Positions 26,564 through 34,575 of a stretch of 64,000 nucleotides of DNA are shown one piece after another. A program made the translations under genes and the position numbers. The stretch comes from Amnibacterium endophyticum (GTDB lineage Bacteria > Actinomycetota > Actinomycetes > Actinomycetales > Microbacteriaceae), in the NCBI RefSeq assembly GCF_042680685.1, contig NZ_JBHUEA010000012.1, positions 1 to 64,000 of the forward strand. The letters run 5' to 3'. Position 1 is the stretch's first letter, and each line of letters starts with the position of its first letter. The notes beneath the pieces are model-generated. The model was not told the DNA's origin and searched no databases. It worked only from the letters and a program-made list of their open reading frames with translations.

Positions 26564-27321
26564 CCGGCGCCCCGCGGGCGCTCGTCGTCCGCGGCCGGGT
26601 CGTCGGGGACCGCGGTCTCGTCCTGCGGCTCCGGCTCGTCCTGCGACTCCGGCTCGGGCTCGGCGGCGATGAACGCCTCCGGCACGACGGCCTGCAGCGC
26701 CTCGGCGAGGATGGCGCCCTCGCGCAGCACGACGAGCGGCCCGGTGCCGTCGACGAGACCGGTCGCGTCGATGATCGTGGACGGCAGCGCGCCCGGCGTG
26801 CTGCCGGCGTCGAGGTAGACGTCGACCGCGTCGCCCAGCATGCCGAGCGCGTCCTGCGCGGTGGTCGCAGCGGGCTGCCCGGTCAGGTTGGCGGAGCTGA
26901 CGGCGAGCGGCCCGGTCTCCGCGAGCAGCTCCAGCGCGATGCGGTCGTCCGGCATCCGGAGCGCGACGGTGCCGCCGGTCTCCCCCAGGTCCCAGACGAG
27001 CGTCGCGCGGGCCGGGAGCACGATCGTCAGCGCGCCCGGCCAGAAGGCGTCCGCGAGACGGTTCACGGCCTCGGGCACCTGCTCCGCCAGCGCGTCGAGC
27101 GTGCTGCGGTTCGGCACCAGCACCGGCGGCGGCGCCTGGCGCCCGCGGCCCTTCGCATCGAGCAGGGCCTGCACGGCGGCCGGCTGGAACGCGTCCGCGG
27201 CGATGCCGTAGACGGTGTCCGTGGGCATGACGACGAGATCGCCGCGTGCGATCGCGGCGCGTGCCTCGCGCATGCCCGGCAGCAGGGTGACCGGGTCGGT
27301 GCAGTCGACCACCGTCGCCAT
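26560..27321 (-). CDS. tsaC: Threonylcarbamoyl-AMP synthase (TsaC/Sua5/YrdC)
   Basis: Makes threonylcarbamoyl-AMP for the t6A modification of ANN-decoding tRNAs. From ATG 27321 it has 253 residues: the YrdC domain fills about 1-205 with LVVMPTDTVYGIAADAF, ILVLPARA-type strand and PLAVSSANLTGQ. The C-terminal 50 residues are an acidic, low-complexity tail of Glu/Pro/Asp (EPEPESQDEPEPQDE). The upstream GTG at 27330 is unlikely because it falls inside the TACAGT -10 box. Confidence 0.93.
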   Translation of the reverse strand: MATVVDCTDPVTLLPGMREARAAIARGDLVVMPTDTVYGIAADAFQPAAVQALLDAKGRGRQAPPPVLVPNRSTLDALAEQVPEAVNRLADAFWPGALTIVLPARATLVWDLGETGGTVALRMPDDRIALELLAETGPLAVSSANLTGQPAATTAQDALGMLGDAVDVYLDAGSTPGALPSTIIDATGLVDGTGPLVVLREGAILAEALQAVVPEAFIAAEPEPESQDEPEPQDETAVPDDPAADDERPRGAG

Positions 27322-27328
27322 GGGCCTC

Positions 27329-27334
27329 ACTGTA
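27329..27334 (-). promoter_or_regulatory. -10 box of tsaC (leaderless)
   Basis: TACAGT on the minus strand ends 7 bases before the ATG at 27321 and so fixes that codon as the likely start. Confidence 0.5.
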
Positions 27335-27417
27335 GCCCGGCGCCCCCGCTCCCCCGGGCACGGCCCGCCGCGGCTGGGGTCGACACGCGGGCCCTGCAGG
27401 GGAGCGGGAGGCCGTGC

Positions 27418-28290
27418 TCAGCGGAGGCGGGCCGTCGTGACGCGGTCGCGGCCGGTCAGGTCCGGGTGCGTGGCAGCCTCGACCCAGCGGTGCCCGAGAA
27501 GCGCGCGGACCGCTTCGCCCTGCAGCTCGCCGTGCTCCACCGCGAGCCCGCCGCCCGGGCGCAGCAGGCGCTCGGCCGTCGCGACGACGGCGCGCATCGG
27601 ATCCAGGCCGTCCGCGCCGCCGTAGAGGGCGACGGCCGGGTCGAAGCGGTCGACCTCCGGGTCGCGCGGCACCATCCCGTCGGGCACGTACGGCGGGTTT
27701 GAGACGACCACGTCCACCGAGCCCTCCCACTCGGGGACGGCGTCGGCGAGGTCGCCCTCGACGATGCGCGCGTTGGGGGCACCGACCGTCGCGGCGTTGC
27801 GGCGCGTCCAGGGCAGCGCGTCGGGGCTGCGCTCGACGCCGACCACCTCGACGTCGGGGCGCTCGAGCGCGACCGACAGGGCGATCGCACCGCTGCCGGT
27901 GCCGAGGTCGACGATTCGGCCGGCGCCGGCGGGCAGCAGGCGCAGCACGTGCTCGACGAGCACCTCCGTCTCGGGCCGCGGCACGAAGACGCCCGGGCCG
28001 ACCGCCAGGTCGATCCGGCGGAAGTGCGCGACGCCGGTGAGGTGCTGCAGCGGCTCGCGGGCGCCGCGGCGCAGCCCGAGCTCGCGGAACCGCGCCGCCT
28101 CGGCGACCGACAGCGACGAGCCGACCAGGGCGAGCGCCTGCGCGCGGCCGCGGGAGACCCCGAGCACGTGGGCGAGCAGCAGCTCCGCGTCCACGCGGGG
28201 CTGCGGCACCCCGCCGAGGCGCAGGTGGTCGACGACCGCGGCGAGGGCGACGTCGGCGCGGCGCGGGTCGGAGGCGTGCATCGCCTCCAT
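27418..28290 (-). CDS. prmC: Release factor glutamine methyltransferase (PrmC)
   Basis: Methylates the Gln of the GGQ motif in peptide release factors, using S-adenosylmethionine. It has 290 residues: an N-terminal helical domain that binds the release factor, the FVPRPETEVLVE linker, the SAM-binding IVDLGTGSGAIALS and the catalytic VVSNPPYVPD. The start is uncertain between ATG 28290, ATG 28281 and GTG 28302; the last would overlap the preceding methyltransferase by 4 bases. The substrate gene prfA lies just upstream beyond one extra methyltransferase. Confidence 0.94.
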   Translation of the reverse strand: MEAMHASDPRRADVALAAVVDHLRLGGVPQPRVDAELLLAHVLGVSRGRAQALALVGSSLSVAEAARFRELGLRRGAREPLQHLTGVAHFRRIDLAVGPGVFVPRPETEVLVEHVLRLLPAGAGRIVDLGTGSGAIALSVALERPDVEVVGVERSPDALPWTRRNAATVGAPNARIVEGDLADAVPEWEGSVDVVVSNPPYVPDGMVPRDPEVDRFDPAVALYGGADGLDPMRAVVATAERLLRPGGGLAVEHGELQGEAVRALLGHRWVEAATHPDLTGRDRVTTARLR

Positions 28291-28298
28291 CCTCGCGG

Positions 28299-28925
28299 TC
28301 ACCGGCGCCGGGCGACGACGGCGTAGAGGGGGTCGCCGCCGTAGCGGCCGCCGCGGTCCGGACCCGGTGGCGTGCGCAGCGACGCCTCCGGCTCGGTGAA
28401 GCCGCCCGCCTGCCGCAGGTACTCCGCCGCGATCGCGCACCGCTCGTCCTCCGAGGCCAGGAGCCAGCCTCGCACGGCCTTCGTCGGGAAGAGGCGGTTC
28501 GAGAAGGTCAGGACGACGGGCGCCCCCGGACGCAGCACCCGCGCGGCCTCCGCCAGCACGGCCACCGGGCGGACGAGGTAGTCGATCGAGACGCAGCACA
28601 GCACCGCGTCGAACGACCCGTCGGGGAACGGCAGGGCCGTCTCCTCGTTGAGGTCCTGCACGACGCGCTCCGCCGCCTGCGGGTTCGCGTCGAGCTCGGC
28701 GCGGTTCAGGCCGAGCACGGCGAGGTGCTCCGGCGTCGCGCGGAGGTGCGAGACCCACGACGACATGAGGTCGAGGACGCGGCCGGACACCCCGAGCTCC
28801 TCGTACAGGGCGCCGACGGCGTCGATCGCGCCCGCGTCGATGTGGGTGACGAGGCGCGGAGCGCGGTAGAAGCGCGTGTCGGCGGACTCGTCGTCGCGGG
28901 CGAAGAAGCCGGGCGGGAACTGCAC
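28299..28925 (-). CDS. Class I SAM-dependent methyltransferase
   Basis: 208 residues. The core is VLDLMSSWVSHLRATP (motif I variant without the usual glycine cluster), VVQDLNEETALPFPDGSFDAVLCCVSIDYLVRP and the later ARVLRPGAPVVLTFSNRLFP. This resembles the Methyltransf_11 group of small-molecule methyltransferases. GTG 28925 (VQFPPGFFARDDESAD) is preferred; an upstream ATG would add 33 residues of low-quality sequence. It is inserted between prfA and prmC, and its substrate is unknown. Confidence 0.8.
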   Translation of the reverse strand: MQFPPGFFARDDESADTRFYRAPRLVTHIDAGAIDAVGALYEELGVSGRVLDLMSSWVSHLRATPEHLAVLGLNRAELDANPQAAERVVQDLNEETALPFPDGSFDAVLCCVSIDYLVRPVAVLAEAARVLRPGAPVVLTFSNRLFPTKAVRGWLLASEDERCAIAAEYLRQAGGFTEPEASLRTPPGPDRGGRYGGDPLYAVVARRR

Positions 28926-29068
28926 GGGGTCAGTCTGCGGCCGGTCCGCGGGCCGGGGTGGTCTCGAGGCTCCTTCGTCGCACCTCGACCAGCGGGGGGC
29001 GTCCGCGCCGGTCTGCCGAGTCATCGGGGTGCCGGGTGCGCCGGAGTCGCGGAGGTGGTCGGCGTGCG

Positions 29069-29132
29069 TTTTGTAGGAGGTTCTGCAGCGCGTCGCCTGG
29101 TGAACGATGCGCTGGCAGAACCTCCTACAAAA
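29069..29132. repeat. Long inverted repeat with AT-rich ends between prfA and the methyltransferase
   Basis: TTTTGTAGGAGGTTCTG (29069-29085) is perfectly repeated in inverse at 29116-29132. The stem continues inward with CAGCGC / GCGCTG (29086-29091, 29109-29114), with one bulged G at 29115 and a 17-base loop. The T-run is on the 5' side and the A-run on the 3' side of either strand, the opposite of an intrinsic terminator. The arms contain AGGAGGT and its complement ACCTCCT. The purpose is unknown. Confidence 0.85.
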
Positions 29133-29140
29133 TCTCGTGG

Positions 29141-29178
29141 GCTGGGGCTGGGGCTGGGGCTGGGGCTGCGGGCTGGGG
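29141..29178. repeat. GCTGGG hexanucleotide tandem repeat
   Basis: Four exact GCTGGG units (29141-29164) are followed by one variant unit GCTGCG and another GCTGGG after one extra base. The repeat sits 12 bases before the prfA stop (on the minus strand, just after it) and directly beside the inverted repeat. Confidence 0.8.
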
Positions 29179-29190
29179 CCGCCAGCCGGG

Positions 29191-30282
29191 TCAGTCCGCG
29201 AGGGCGGCGAGTCGGGCGGCCTCGTCGGCCTCGATCGCGCTCGTCACGATCGGGTCGAGGGCGCCGTCGAGCACCGCGTCGAGGTTGTACGCCTTGTACC
29301 CGGTGCGGTGGTCGCTGATCCGGTTCTCCGGGTAGTTGTACGTGCGGATCCGCTCGGAGCGGTCCACGGTGCGCACCTGGCTGCGCCGCGCGACCGACGC
29401 CTCGGCCTCCGCGGCCTCCTGCTGCGCCGCGAGCAGCCGAGCCCGCAGGACGCGGAGCGCTGCTTCGCGGTTCTGCAGCTGGCTCTTCTCGTTCTGCATC
29501 GACACGACGATCCCCGTCGGCAGGTGCGTGATCCGCACCGCCGAGTCGGTCGTGTTCACGCTCTGCCCGCCGGGACCCGACGAGCGGAAGACGTCGATCT
29601 TCAGGTCGTTCGGGTCGATCGTCACCTCCTCGGGCTCGTCGACCTCGGGGAAGACGAGCACGCCGACGGCGGAGGTGTGGATGCGGCCCTGCGTCTCCGT
29701 GCGCGGCACGCGCTGCACGCGGTGCACGCCGCCCTCGTACTTCAGGTGCGCCCAGACGCCCTGCGCGGGCTCGTTCGACGACCCCTTCACCGCGACCTGC
29801 ACGTCCTTGTAGCCGCCGAGGTCGCTCTCGGTCCGCTCGAGCAGCTCGGTGCGCCAGCCCTTCGACTCCGCGTAGTGCAGGTACATCCGCAGCAGGTCGG
29901 CGGCGAACAGCGCGGACTCCTCGCCGCCCTCGCCCGCCTTGATCTCGAGGATGACGTCGCGCCCGTCGTCCGGGTCGCGCGGGATCAGGAGGCCGCGCAG
30001 CCGGTCGGCCGCCGCGGTCTCCGCCGTCTCGAGGTCGGGGATCTCGGCGGCGAACGCCGGGTCCTCCGCCGCCAGCTCCCGGGCCGCCGCGAGGTCGTCG
30101 CGGTACTGCCGGTAGGCGTCCCACGCGCCGACGATCTGCGCCAGCTCCGCGTAGCGGCGACCGACCCGGCGCGCGCGGCCGGCGTCGGCGGGCAGCGCCG
30201 GGCGGACGAGCTGCCGCTCCAGGTCGGCGTGCTCGGCGACCAGCGGCCCGACGGCCGCGAAGGGCTCGGCCGCGTCGGTCAC
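29191..30282 (-). CDS. prfA: Peptide chain release factor 1
   Basis: Ends translation at UAA and UAG. It has 363 residues: helical domain 1, then the codon-reading region HRVQRVPRTETQGRIHTSA, where the usual PxT tripeptide reads Pro-Arg-Thr (193-195), and the GGQ peptidyl-hydrolysis motif in RSSGPGGQSVNTTDS. The start is GTG 30282, overlapping the rho stop by 4 bases, so it is coupled to rho. The frame stays open far upstream inside rho, but that part is a shadow. Confidence 0.96.
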   Translation of the reverse strand: MTDAAEPFAAVGPLVAEHADLERQLVRPALPADAGRARRVGRRYAELAQIVGAWDAYRQYRDDLAAARELAAEDPAFAAEIPDLETAETAAADRLRGLLIPRDPDDGRDVILEIKAGEGGEESALFAADLLRMYLHYAESKGWRTELLERTESDLGGYKDVQVAVKGSSNEPAQGVWAHLKYEGGVHRVQRVPRTETQGRIHTSAVGVLVFPEVDEPEEVTIDPNDLKIDVFRSSGPGGQSVNTTDSAVRITHLPTGIVVSMQNEKSQLQNREAALRVLRARLLAAQQEAAEAEASVARRSQVRTVDRSERIRTYNYPENRISDHRTGYKAYNLDAVLDGALDPIVTSAIEADEAARLAALAD

Positions 30283-32354
30283 TTCCCGCTCGGCAGCGAC
30301 TTCTGCATCTGCACCAGGAACTCGACGTTCGAGGCGGTCTCCCGCAGCTTCGACACGACCGTCTCCAGCGCCTCCTGCGGCTCGCGACCCGCGAGGGCGC
30401 GCCGCAGCTGCCGGGTCACCTTGACCTCGTCGGGCCCGAGCAGCTGCTCGTCGCGGACCGTGCCGCTCGCCGACACGTCGACCGCCGGGAAGATCCGCTT
30501 CTCCGCGAGGGCGGACGACAGGACCAGCTCGCTGTTCGCGGCGCCGCGGAACTCGGCCAGCACGACCTCGTCGGCCTCGCCGGTCTCGGTGAGCGCCGTC
30601 GCCAGCACGGTCAGCGAGCCGCCGTTCTCGACGTTGCGCGCCGCGCCGAACAGCTGCTTCGCGGGCAGCAGCGCCGCCGCGTCCAGCCCGCCGCCCAGCT
30701 GTCGGCCCGCAGCGGGCACGGTCTGCGCGTAGGCGCGGGCGAGGCGGGAGATCGAGTCGAGCAGCACGACGACGTCGTAGCCCAGCTCGACGAGGCGCTT
30801 CGCCCGGTCGATCGCGAGCTCGGCGACCGTCGTGTGGTCCTCGGCGGGCCGGTCGAAGGTCGAGGCGATGACCTCGCCCTTCACGGTCCGCTGCATCTCC
30901 GTGACCTCCTCCGGCCGCTCGTCGACGAGCACGACCATCAGGTGGGCCTCGGGGTTGTTCGTCGTGACGGCGTTCGCGATCGCCTGCAGCAGCAGGGTGC
31001 GGCCGCTGCGCGGCGGCGCCACGACGAGGCCGCGCTGGCCCTTGCCGATCGGCGCGACCAGGTCGACGACGCGCGTCGAGATCTTCTGCGACTCGGTCTC
31101 GAGGCGCAGCCGCTCCTGCGGGAACAGCGGCGTCAGCTGGGCGAAGTCGACGCGGCCCTCGGACTCGGCGACGGGCAGCCCGTTGATCGAGTCGACCTTC
31201 ACGAGCGCGTTGTACTTCTGCCGGCTCGGCTGCTCCTGCTCCGGGATCTGCCGGATCGAGCCCACGACGGCATCGCCGCGGCGCAGGTGGTACTTCTTCA
31301 CCTGGCCGAGGGAGACGTAGACGTCGTTCGCGCCCGAGAGGTAGCCGGAGGTGCGGACGAACGCGTAGTTGTCCAGCACGTCGAGGATGCCCGCGATGGG
31401 GATGAGCACGTCGTCGTCGCGGACCTCCGGCTCGTCCCACTCGCCGCCGGAGCCGCGGCGCTTGCGGTCGCGGTAGCGCCCGCGGCGGCCCTCGCCCTCC
31501 TGCTGCTGCTCGGCTCCGCCGCGCTGGTCGCCGCCGCGCTGGTCACCGCCGCGCTGCTGCTCCGGCTGCTCCGCCTTCTGCTGCTGCTGCTGCTGACCAC
31601 GCTGGCCGGACTGCTCCTGCTGCGCGTCCTTCTGCTGCTGCTGGTTGCCGCGACCCCGGCCGCGCCCGCGCCCGCGCCGACCGCCGCTCTGGCGCTCGCC
31701 CTCGTCGCCCTCGGACTCGCCCTCGCCGCCGTCGCGGCGCTGCAGCTCCTGCAGGTCCTCCGCGATGCCCGTCAGGCCCGCGTTCACGTGGTCGGCCGCG
31801 GCCTTCGGCGCCCCGGAGCCGCGCTGCTCCGCCGCCTCGTCGCCGATCTCGGCCCCGCCGGCCGCCTCGTCGGGCGACACCGCGTCGGACTCCTGCTCGG
31901 GCCGCTCGGGCTCCTGCTCCGCGGCGGGCTGGGACGCGCCCGCGTCGGACGCCGCCCCGTCCTCGGCCGTCGCCGCCGGCTCGGCGGGCGTCTCGACAGG
32001 GGCGGGCTCCGCGGGTGCCTCGGGCTGCGGCTCGGCCGGCGCCCCGGGCTCGTCCTGCTCCGCGGCCTCCGGCTGCGCGGCGGCCGGCTCGGCCTCGTGC
32101 TGCTCGGCCGCCTGCTGCTCGGTGTCCTGCTGCTCGGTGTCCTGCTCGACGGCGTCCGGGGCGGCCGCGCCGCCCTCCCGCTCGTCGGCCTCGACGGTGT
32201 CGTACCGCTCGTTGATCGCGTCCACGAGTGCGCCCTTTCGCATTCCGGTGGTGTCGCCGACGCCGAGCGACGCCGCGAGGTCGCGCAGCTCGGCCACCCG
32301 GAGGGCTGCGAGACGGCTGCGGGGGACGCGGGGGCGTGGTTCGACTTCAGTCAC
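30279..32354 (-). CDS. rho: Transcription termination factor Rho
   Basis: Hexameric RNA helicase that stops transcription. At 691 residues it has the long actinobacterial form: a Rho N-terminal helical domain (about 13-50), then a 230-residue disordered insertion rich in Glu, Gln, Ala, Gly and Arg (about 55-300, with GGDQ repeats), the cold-shock RNA-binding domain (about 310-390) and the ATPase core. Unusually, the P-loop reads APPRSGRT (446-453), with Arg in place of both conserved lysines. Other conserved sites (VVLVDERPEEVTEMQR, LLDSISRLARAY, FGAARNVENGGSLT) are intact, while the region equivalent to FKGTGN reads FRGAAN. GTG start. Confidence 0.95.
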   Translation of the reverse strand: MTEVEPRPRVPRSRLAALRVAELRDLAASLGVGDTTGMRKGALVDAINERYDTVEADEREGGAAAPDAVEQDTEQQDTEQQAAEQHEAEPAAAQPEAAEQDEPGAPAEPQPEAPAEPAPVETPAEPAATAEDGAASDAGASQPAAEQEPERPEQESDAVSPDEAAGGAEIGDEAAEQRGSGAPKAAADHVNAGLTGIAEDLQELQRRDGGEGESEGDEGERQSGGRRGRGRGRGRGNQQQQKDAQQEQSGQRGQQQQQQKAEQPEQQRGGDQRGGDQRGGAEQQQEGEGRRGRYRDRKRRGSGGEWDEPEVRDDDVLIPIAGILDVLDNYAFVRTSGYLSGANDVYVSLGQVKKYHLRRGDAVVGSIRQIPEQEQPSRQKYNALVKVDSINGLPVAESEGRVDFAQLTPLFPQERLRLETESQKISTRVVDLVAPIGKGQRGLVVAPPRSGRTLLLQAIANAVTTNNPEAHLMVVLVDERPEEVTEMQRTVKGEVIASTFDRPAEDHTTVAELAIDRAKRLVELGYDVVVLLDSISRLARAYAQTVPAAGRQLGGGLDAAALLPAKQLFGAARNVENGGSLTVLATALTETGEADEVVLAEFRGAANSELVLSSALAEKRIFPAVDVSASGTVRDEQLLGPDEVKVTRQLRRALAGREPQEALETVVSKLRETASNVEFLVQMQKSLPSGK

Positions 32355-32456
32355 GATGATTTCGCTGGGTCCTCACGGCCCCGTGGGGCGAGACGGGTCC
32401 CTCCCGCGCCCCGGTGCCCGCGCGGGTGACCTGAGGCCAGACCCGCGCCGACTGCT

Positions 32457-32476
32457 CCGGCCTCTGAGAGGGCCGG
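32457..32476 (-). promoter_or_regulatory. Stem-loop in the rho leader
   Basis: CCGGCC (32457-32462) pairs with GGCCGG (32471-32476) about 110 bases before the rho start. It may act as the thrB terminator or as part of a rho leader; the sequence alone cannot decide. Confidence 0.35.
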
Positions 32477-32495
32477 AAGGCACCGTCCGCACTCC

Positions 32496-33452
32496 TCAGG
32501 AGGGAGCACGCAGGACGGGTGCCTGCTGGTCCCGAAGCGTAGCACCCTTGATGTCGACGGCGGGGAGGATCGCCTCCCACCGGTGCTCCGCGGCGGACCT
32601 GACGAGGGCGGCGGCCTCGAGCCGGCGCGACGGGTCGCTCGCGAGCACGAGGATCGACGGCCCCGCGCCCGAGACGACGGCGGCGTGCCCGGCGGCGCGC
32701 AGCAGCGCGATCATGCGGTCGGTCTCCGGCATCGCGCTCGCGCGGTACGACTGGTGCAGCCGGTCCTCCGTCGCGGTGTGCAGCAGCTCGGGCGACTGGA
32801 TCAGCGCCGCGATCAGCAGCGTCGAGCGGCTGACGTTGAAGATCGCGTCCGCGTGCGGCACGTTGACCGGCTGCAGGCTCCGGGCGAGCGCCGTCGACAT
32901 CGTGTGCTCGGGCACGAGCAGCAGCGGCGAGACGCTGCGGTGCGGCAGCAGGCGCTTGTGCTGCGGCCCGTCGTCGCCCGTCCAGGCGATCGTGAGGCCG
33001 CCGAACAGCGCCGGCGCGACGTTGTCCGGGTGCCCCTCCATCGCCGTGGCGATACCGAGCAGCCGGTCCCCGTCGAGCTCGACGATCCCCGCGAGCAGGC
33101 CGGACGCCGCGACGACGCCGCTCACGACCGCGGCGCCGGAGCTGCCGAGGCCCCGACCGTGCGGGATCGTGTTGCGGGCGACGAGGTCGAGGCCGGGCGG
33201 GGCCTCCCCCACCTCCGTGAAGACGCGCAGGATCGCCTGCACGACCAGGTTCGACTCGTCGGTCGGCACCTCGCCCGCACCGACGCCGTGCACCTCGACG
33301 CGCGCGCCGGGCACCTCCGACGCCGTCACGGTGAGCACGTCGTAGACGCTGAGGGCGAGGCCGAGGGTGTCGAAGCCGGGGCCGAGGTTCGCGGTCGTCG
33401 CCGGCACCTCGACCGTGACGCTGCGCCCCGCCGGGACGCGGGAGGCGGTCAC
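32496..33452 (-). CDS. thrB: Homoserine kinase
   Basis: GHMP kinase that phosphorylates homoserine for threonine synthesis. It has 318 residues: an N-terminal VTVEVPATTANLGPGFDTLG, the ATP-binding IPHGRGLGSSGAAVVSG, and the C-terminal AAVVSGAGPSILVLAS. GTG 33452 overlaps the thrC stop by 4 bases. Last gene of the lysA-hom-thrC-thrB operon. Confidence 0.96.
   Translation of the reverse strand: MTASRVPAGRSVTVEVPATTANLGPGFDTLGLALSVYDVLTVTASEVPGARVEVHGVGAGEVPTDESNLVVQAILRVFTEVGEAPPGLDLVARNTIPHGRGLGSSGAAVVSGVVAASGLLAGIVELDGDRLLGIATAMEGHPDNVAPALFGGLTIAWTGDDGPQHKRLLPHRSVSPLLLVPEHTMSTALARSLQPVNVPHADAIFNVSRSTLLIAALIQSPELLHTATEDRLHQSYRASAMPETDRMIALLRAAGHAAVVSGAGPSILVLASDPSRRLEAAALVRSAAEHRWEAILPAVDIKGATLRDQQAPVLRAPS
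32537..32545 (-). promoter_or_regulatory. Possible extended -10 promoter for rho inside thrB
   Basis: TGCTACGCT on the minus strand fits an extended -10 (TGnTAnnnT). It lies within the last codons of thrB and would give rho a leader of about 175 bases. No good -35 box is seen. Confidence 0.3.
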
Positions 33453-34546
33453 GTGGTCGTCAGCCCCAGCGTCTCGGCGACCGCCGCCGGGTCGACGGGC
33501 ACGCTGGTCGGCGTCGCCTCCTCGCCGCCCGGGCCCTTCAGCGCCCACTGCGGGTCCTTCAGCCCGTGGCCGGTGACGGTCAGCACGCAGGTCGAGCCCG
33601 CGGGGATCTCCCCCGCGTCGGCGCGCTCGAGCAGCCCCGCGACGCTGATCGCGCTGGCCGGTTCGACGAAGATCCCGACCTCGGCCGACAGGACGCGGTG
33701 CGCGGCGAGGATGCCGGCGTCGTCGATCGCGCCGAAGTAGCCGTCCGAGTCCGCGTGCGCCTCGAGCGCGAGCCGCCACGAGGCCGGGTTGCCGATGCGG
33801 ATGGCCGAGGCGAGCGTCTCCGGGTCGCGCACCACGTGCCCGACGACGATCGGCGCGGAGCCGGCCGCCTGGAACCCGAACATGCGCGGCAGCCGGGTGG
33901 TCGCGCCGCGGTCCAGCTCCTCGCGGTAGCCGCGATGGTAGGCGGTGTAGTTGCCCGCGTTGCCGACGGGGATGAAGTGGAAGTCGGGCGCGTCCTCCAG
34001 CACCTCGACCACCTCGAACGCAGCGGTCTTCTGCCCCTCGATGCGGTCGTTGTTCACGGAGTTGACGAGGTGCACCGGGTACTGCTCGGCGAGCCCGCGC
34101 GCGAGCTCGAGGCAGTCGTCGAAGTTGCCCTGCACCTGCAGCAGCTGCGCGTCGTGCGCGATGGCCTGCGACAGCTTGCCGAGCGCGATCTTGCCCTCCG
34201 GGACCAGCACCGCCGCGGTGATGCCGGCGTGGGTGGCGTACGCGGCCGCGGAGGCCGACGTGTTGCCGGTCGAGGCGCAGATGACGGCCTTCGCGCCGTG
34301 CTCCACGGCCTTGCTGATCGCCATCGTCATCCCGCGGTCCTTGAAGGAGCCGGTCGGGTTCATGCCCTCGAACTTGACGAACACGCGCGCGCCGGTGCGG
34401 GCCGAGAGCGCGGGCGCCTCGATCAGCGGCGTGCCGCCCTCGCCGAGCGTCACGACCGGGGTCGCGTCCGACACGTCCAGCCGGTCCGCGTACTCGCGGA
34501 TCACCCCGCGCCACTGCCGCGAGGTCCGCACCGCGGTCGCCGTCAT
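33449..34546 (-). CDS. thrC: Threonine synthase
   Basis: PLP enzyme that converts phosphohomoserine to threonine. It has 365 residues from ATG 34546. The PLP lysine lies in MNPTGSFKDRGMTMAI, the phosphate loop is in FIPVGNAGNYTAY, and CASTGNTSASAAAYA is the substrate-binding stretch. An AGGAGG site 7 bases before ATG 34546 favours it over GTG 34552, which would sit only 1 base from that site. It lies 29 bases downstream of hom. Confidence 0.97.
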   Translation of the reverse strand: MTATAVRTSRQWRGVIREYADRLDVSDATPVVTLGEGGTPLIEAPALSARTGARVFVKFEGMNPTGSFKDRGMTMAISKAVEHGAKAVICASTGNTSASAAAYATHAGITAAVLVPEGKIALGKLSQAIAHDAQLLQVQGNFDDCLELARGLAEQYPVHLVNSVNNDRIEGQKTAAFEVVEVLEDAPDFHFIPVGNAGNYTAYHRGYREELDRGATTRLPRMFGFQAAGSAPIVVGHVVRDPETLASAIRIGNPASWRLALEAHADSDGYFGAIDDAGILAAHRVLSAEVGIFVEPASAISVAGLLERADAGEIPAGSTCVLTVTGHGLKDPQWALKGPGGEEATPTSVPVDPAAVAETLGLTTT

Positions 34547-34575
34547 CGTCACTCCTCCTGCCGCGTCCGCGGCCG

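Noticed and set aside
29069..29178. Small mobile element (MITE) ends
   Set aside because: The inverted arms look terminal, but there is no target-site duplication and nothing between them, so I list it only as an unexplained repeat.
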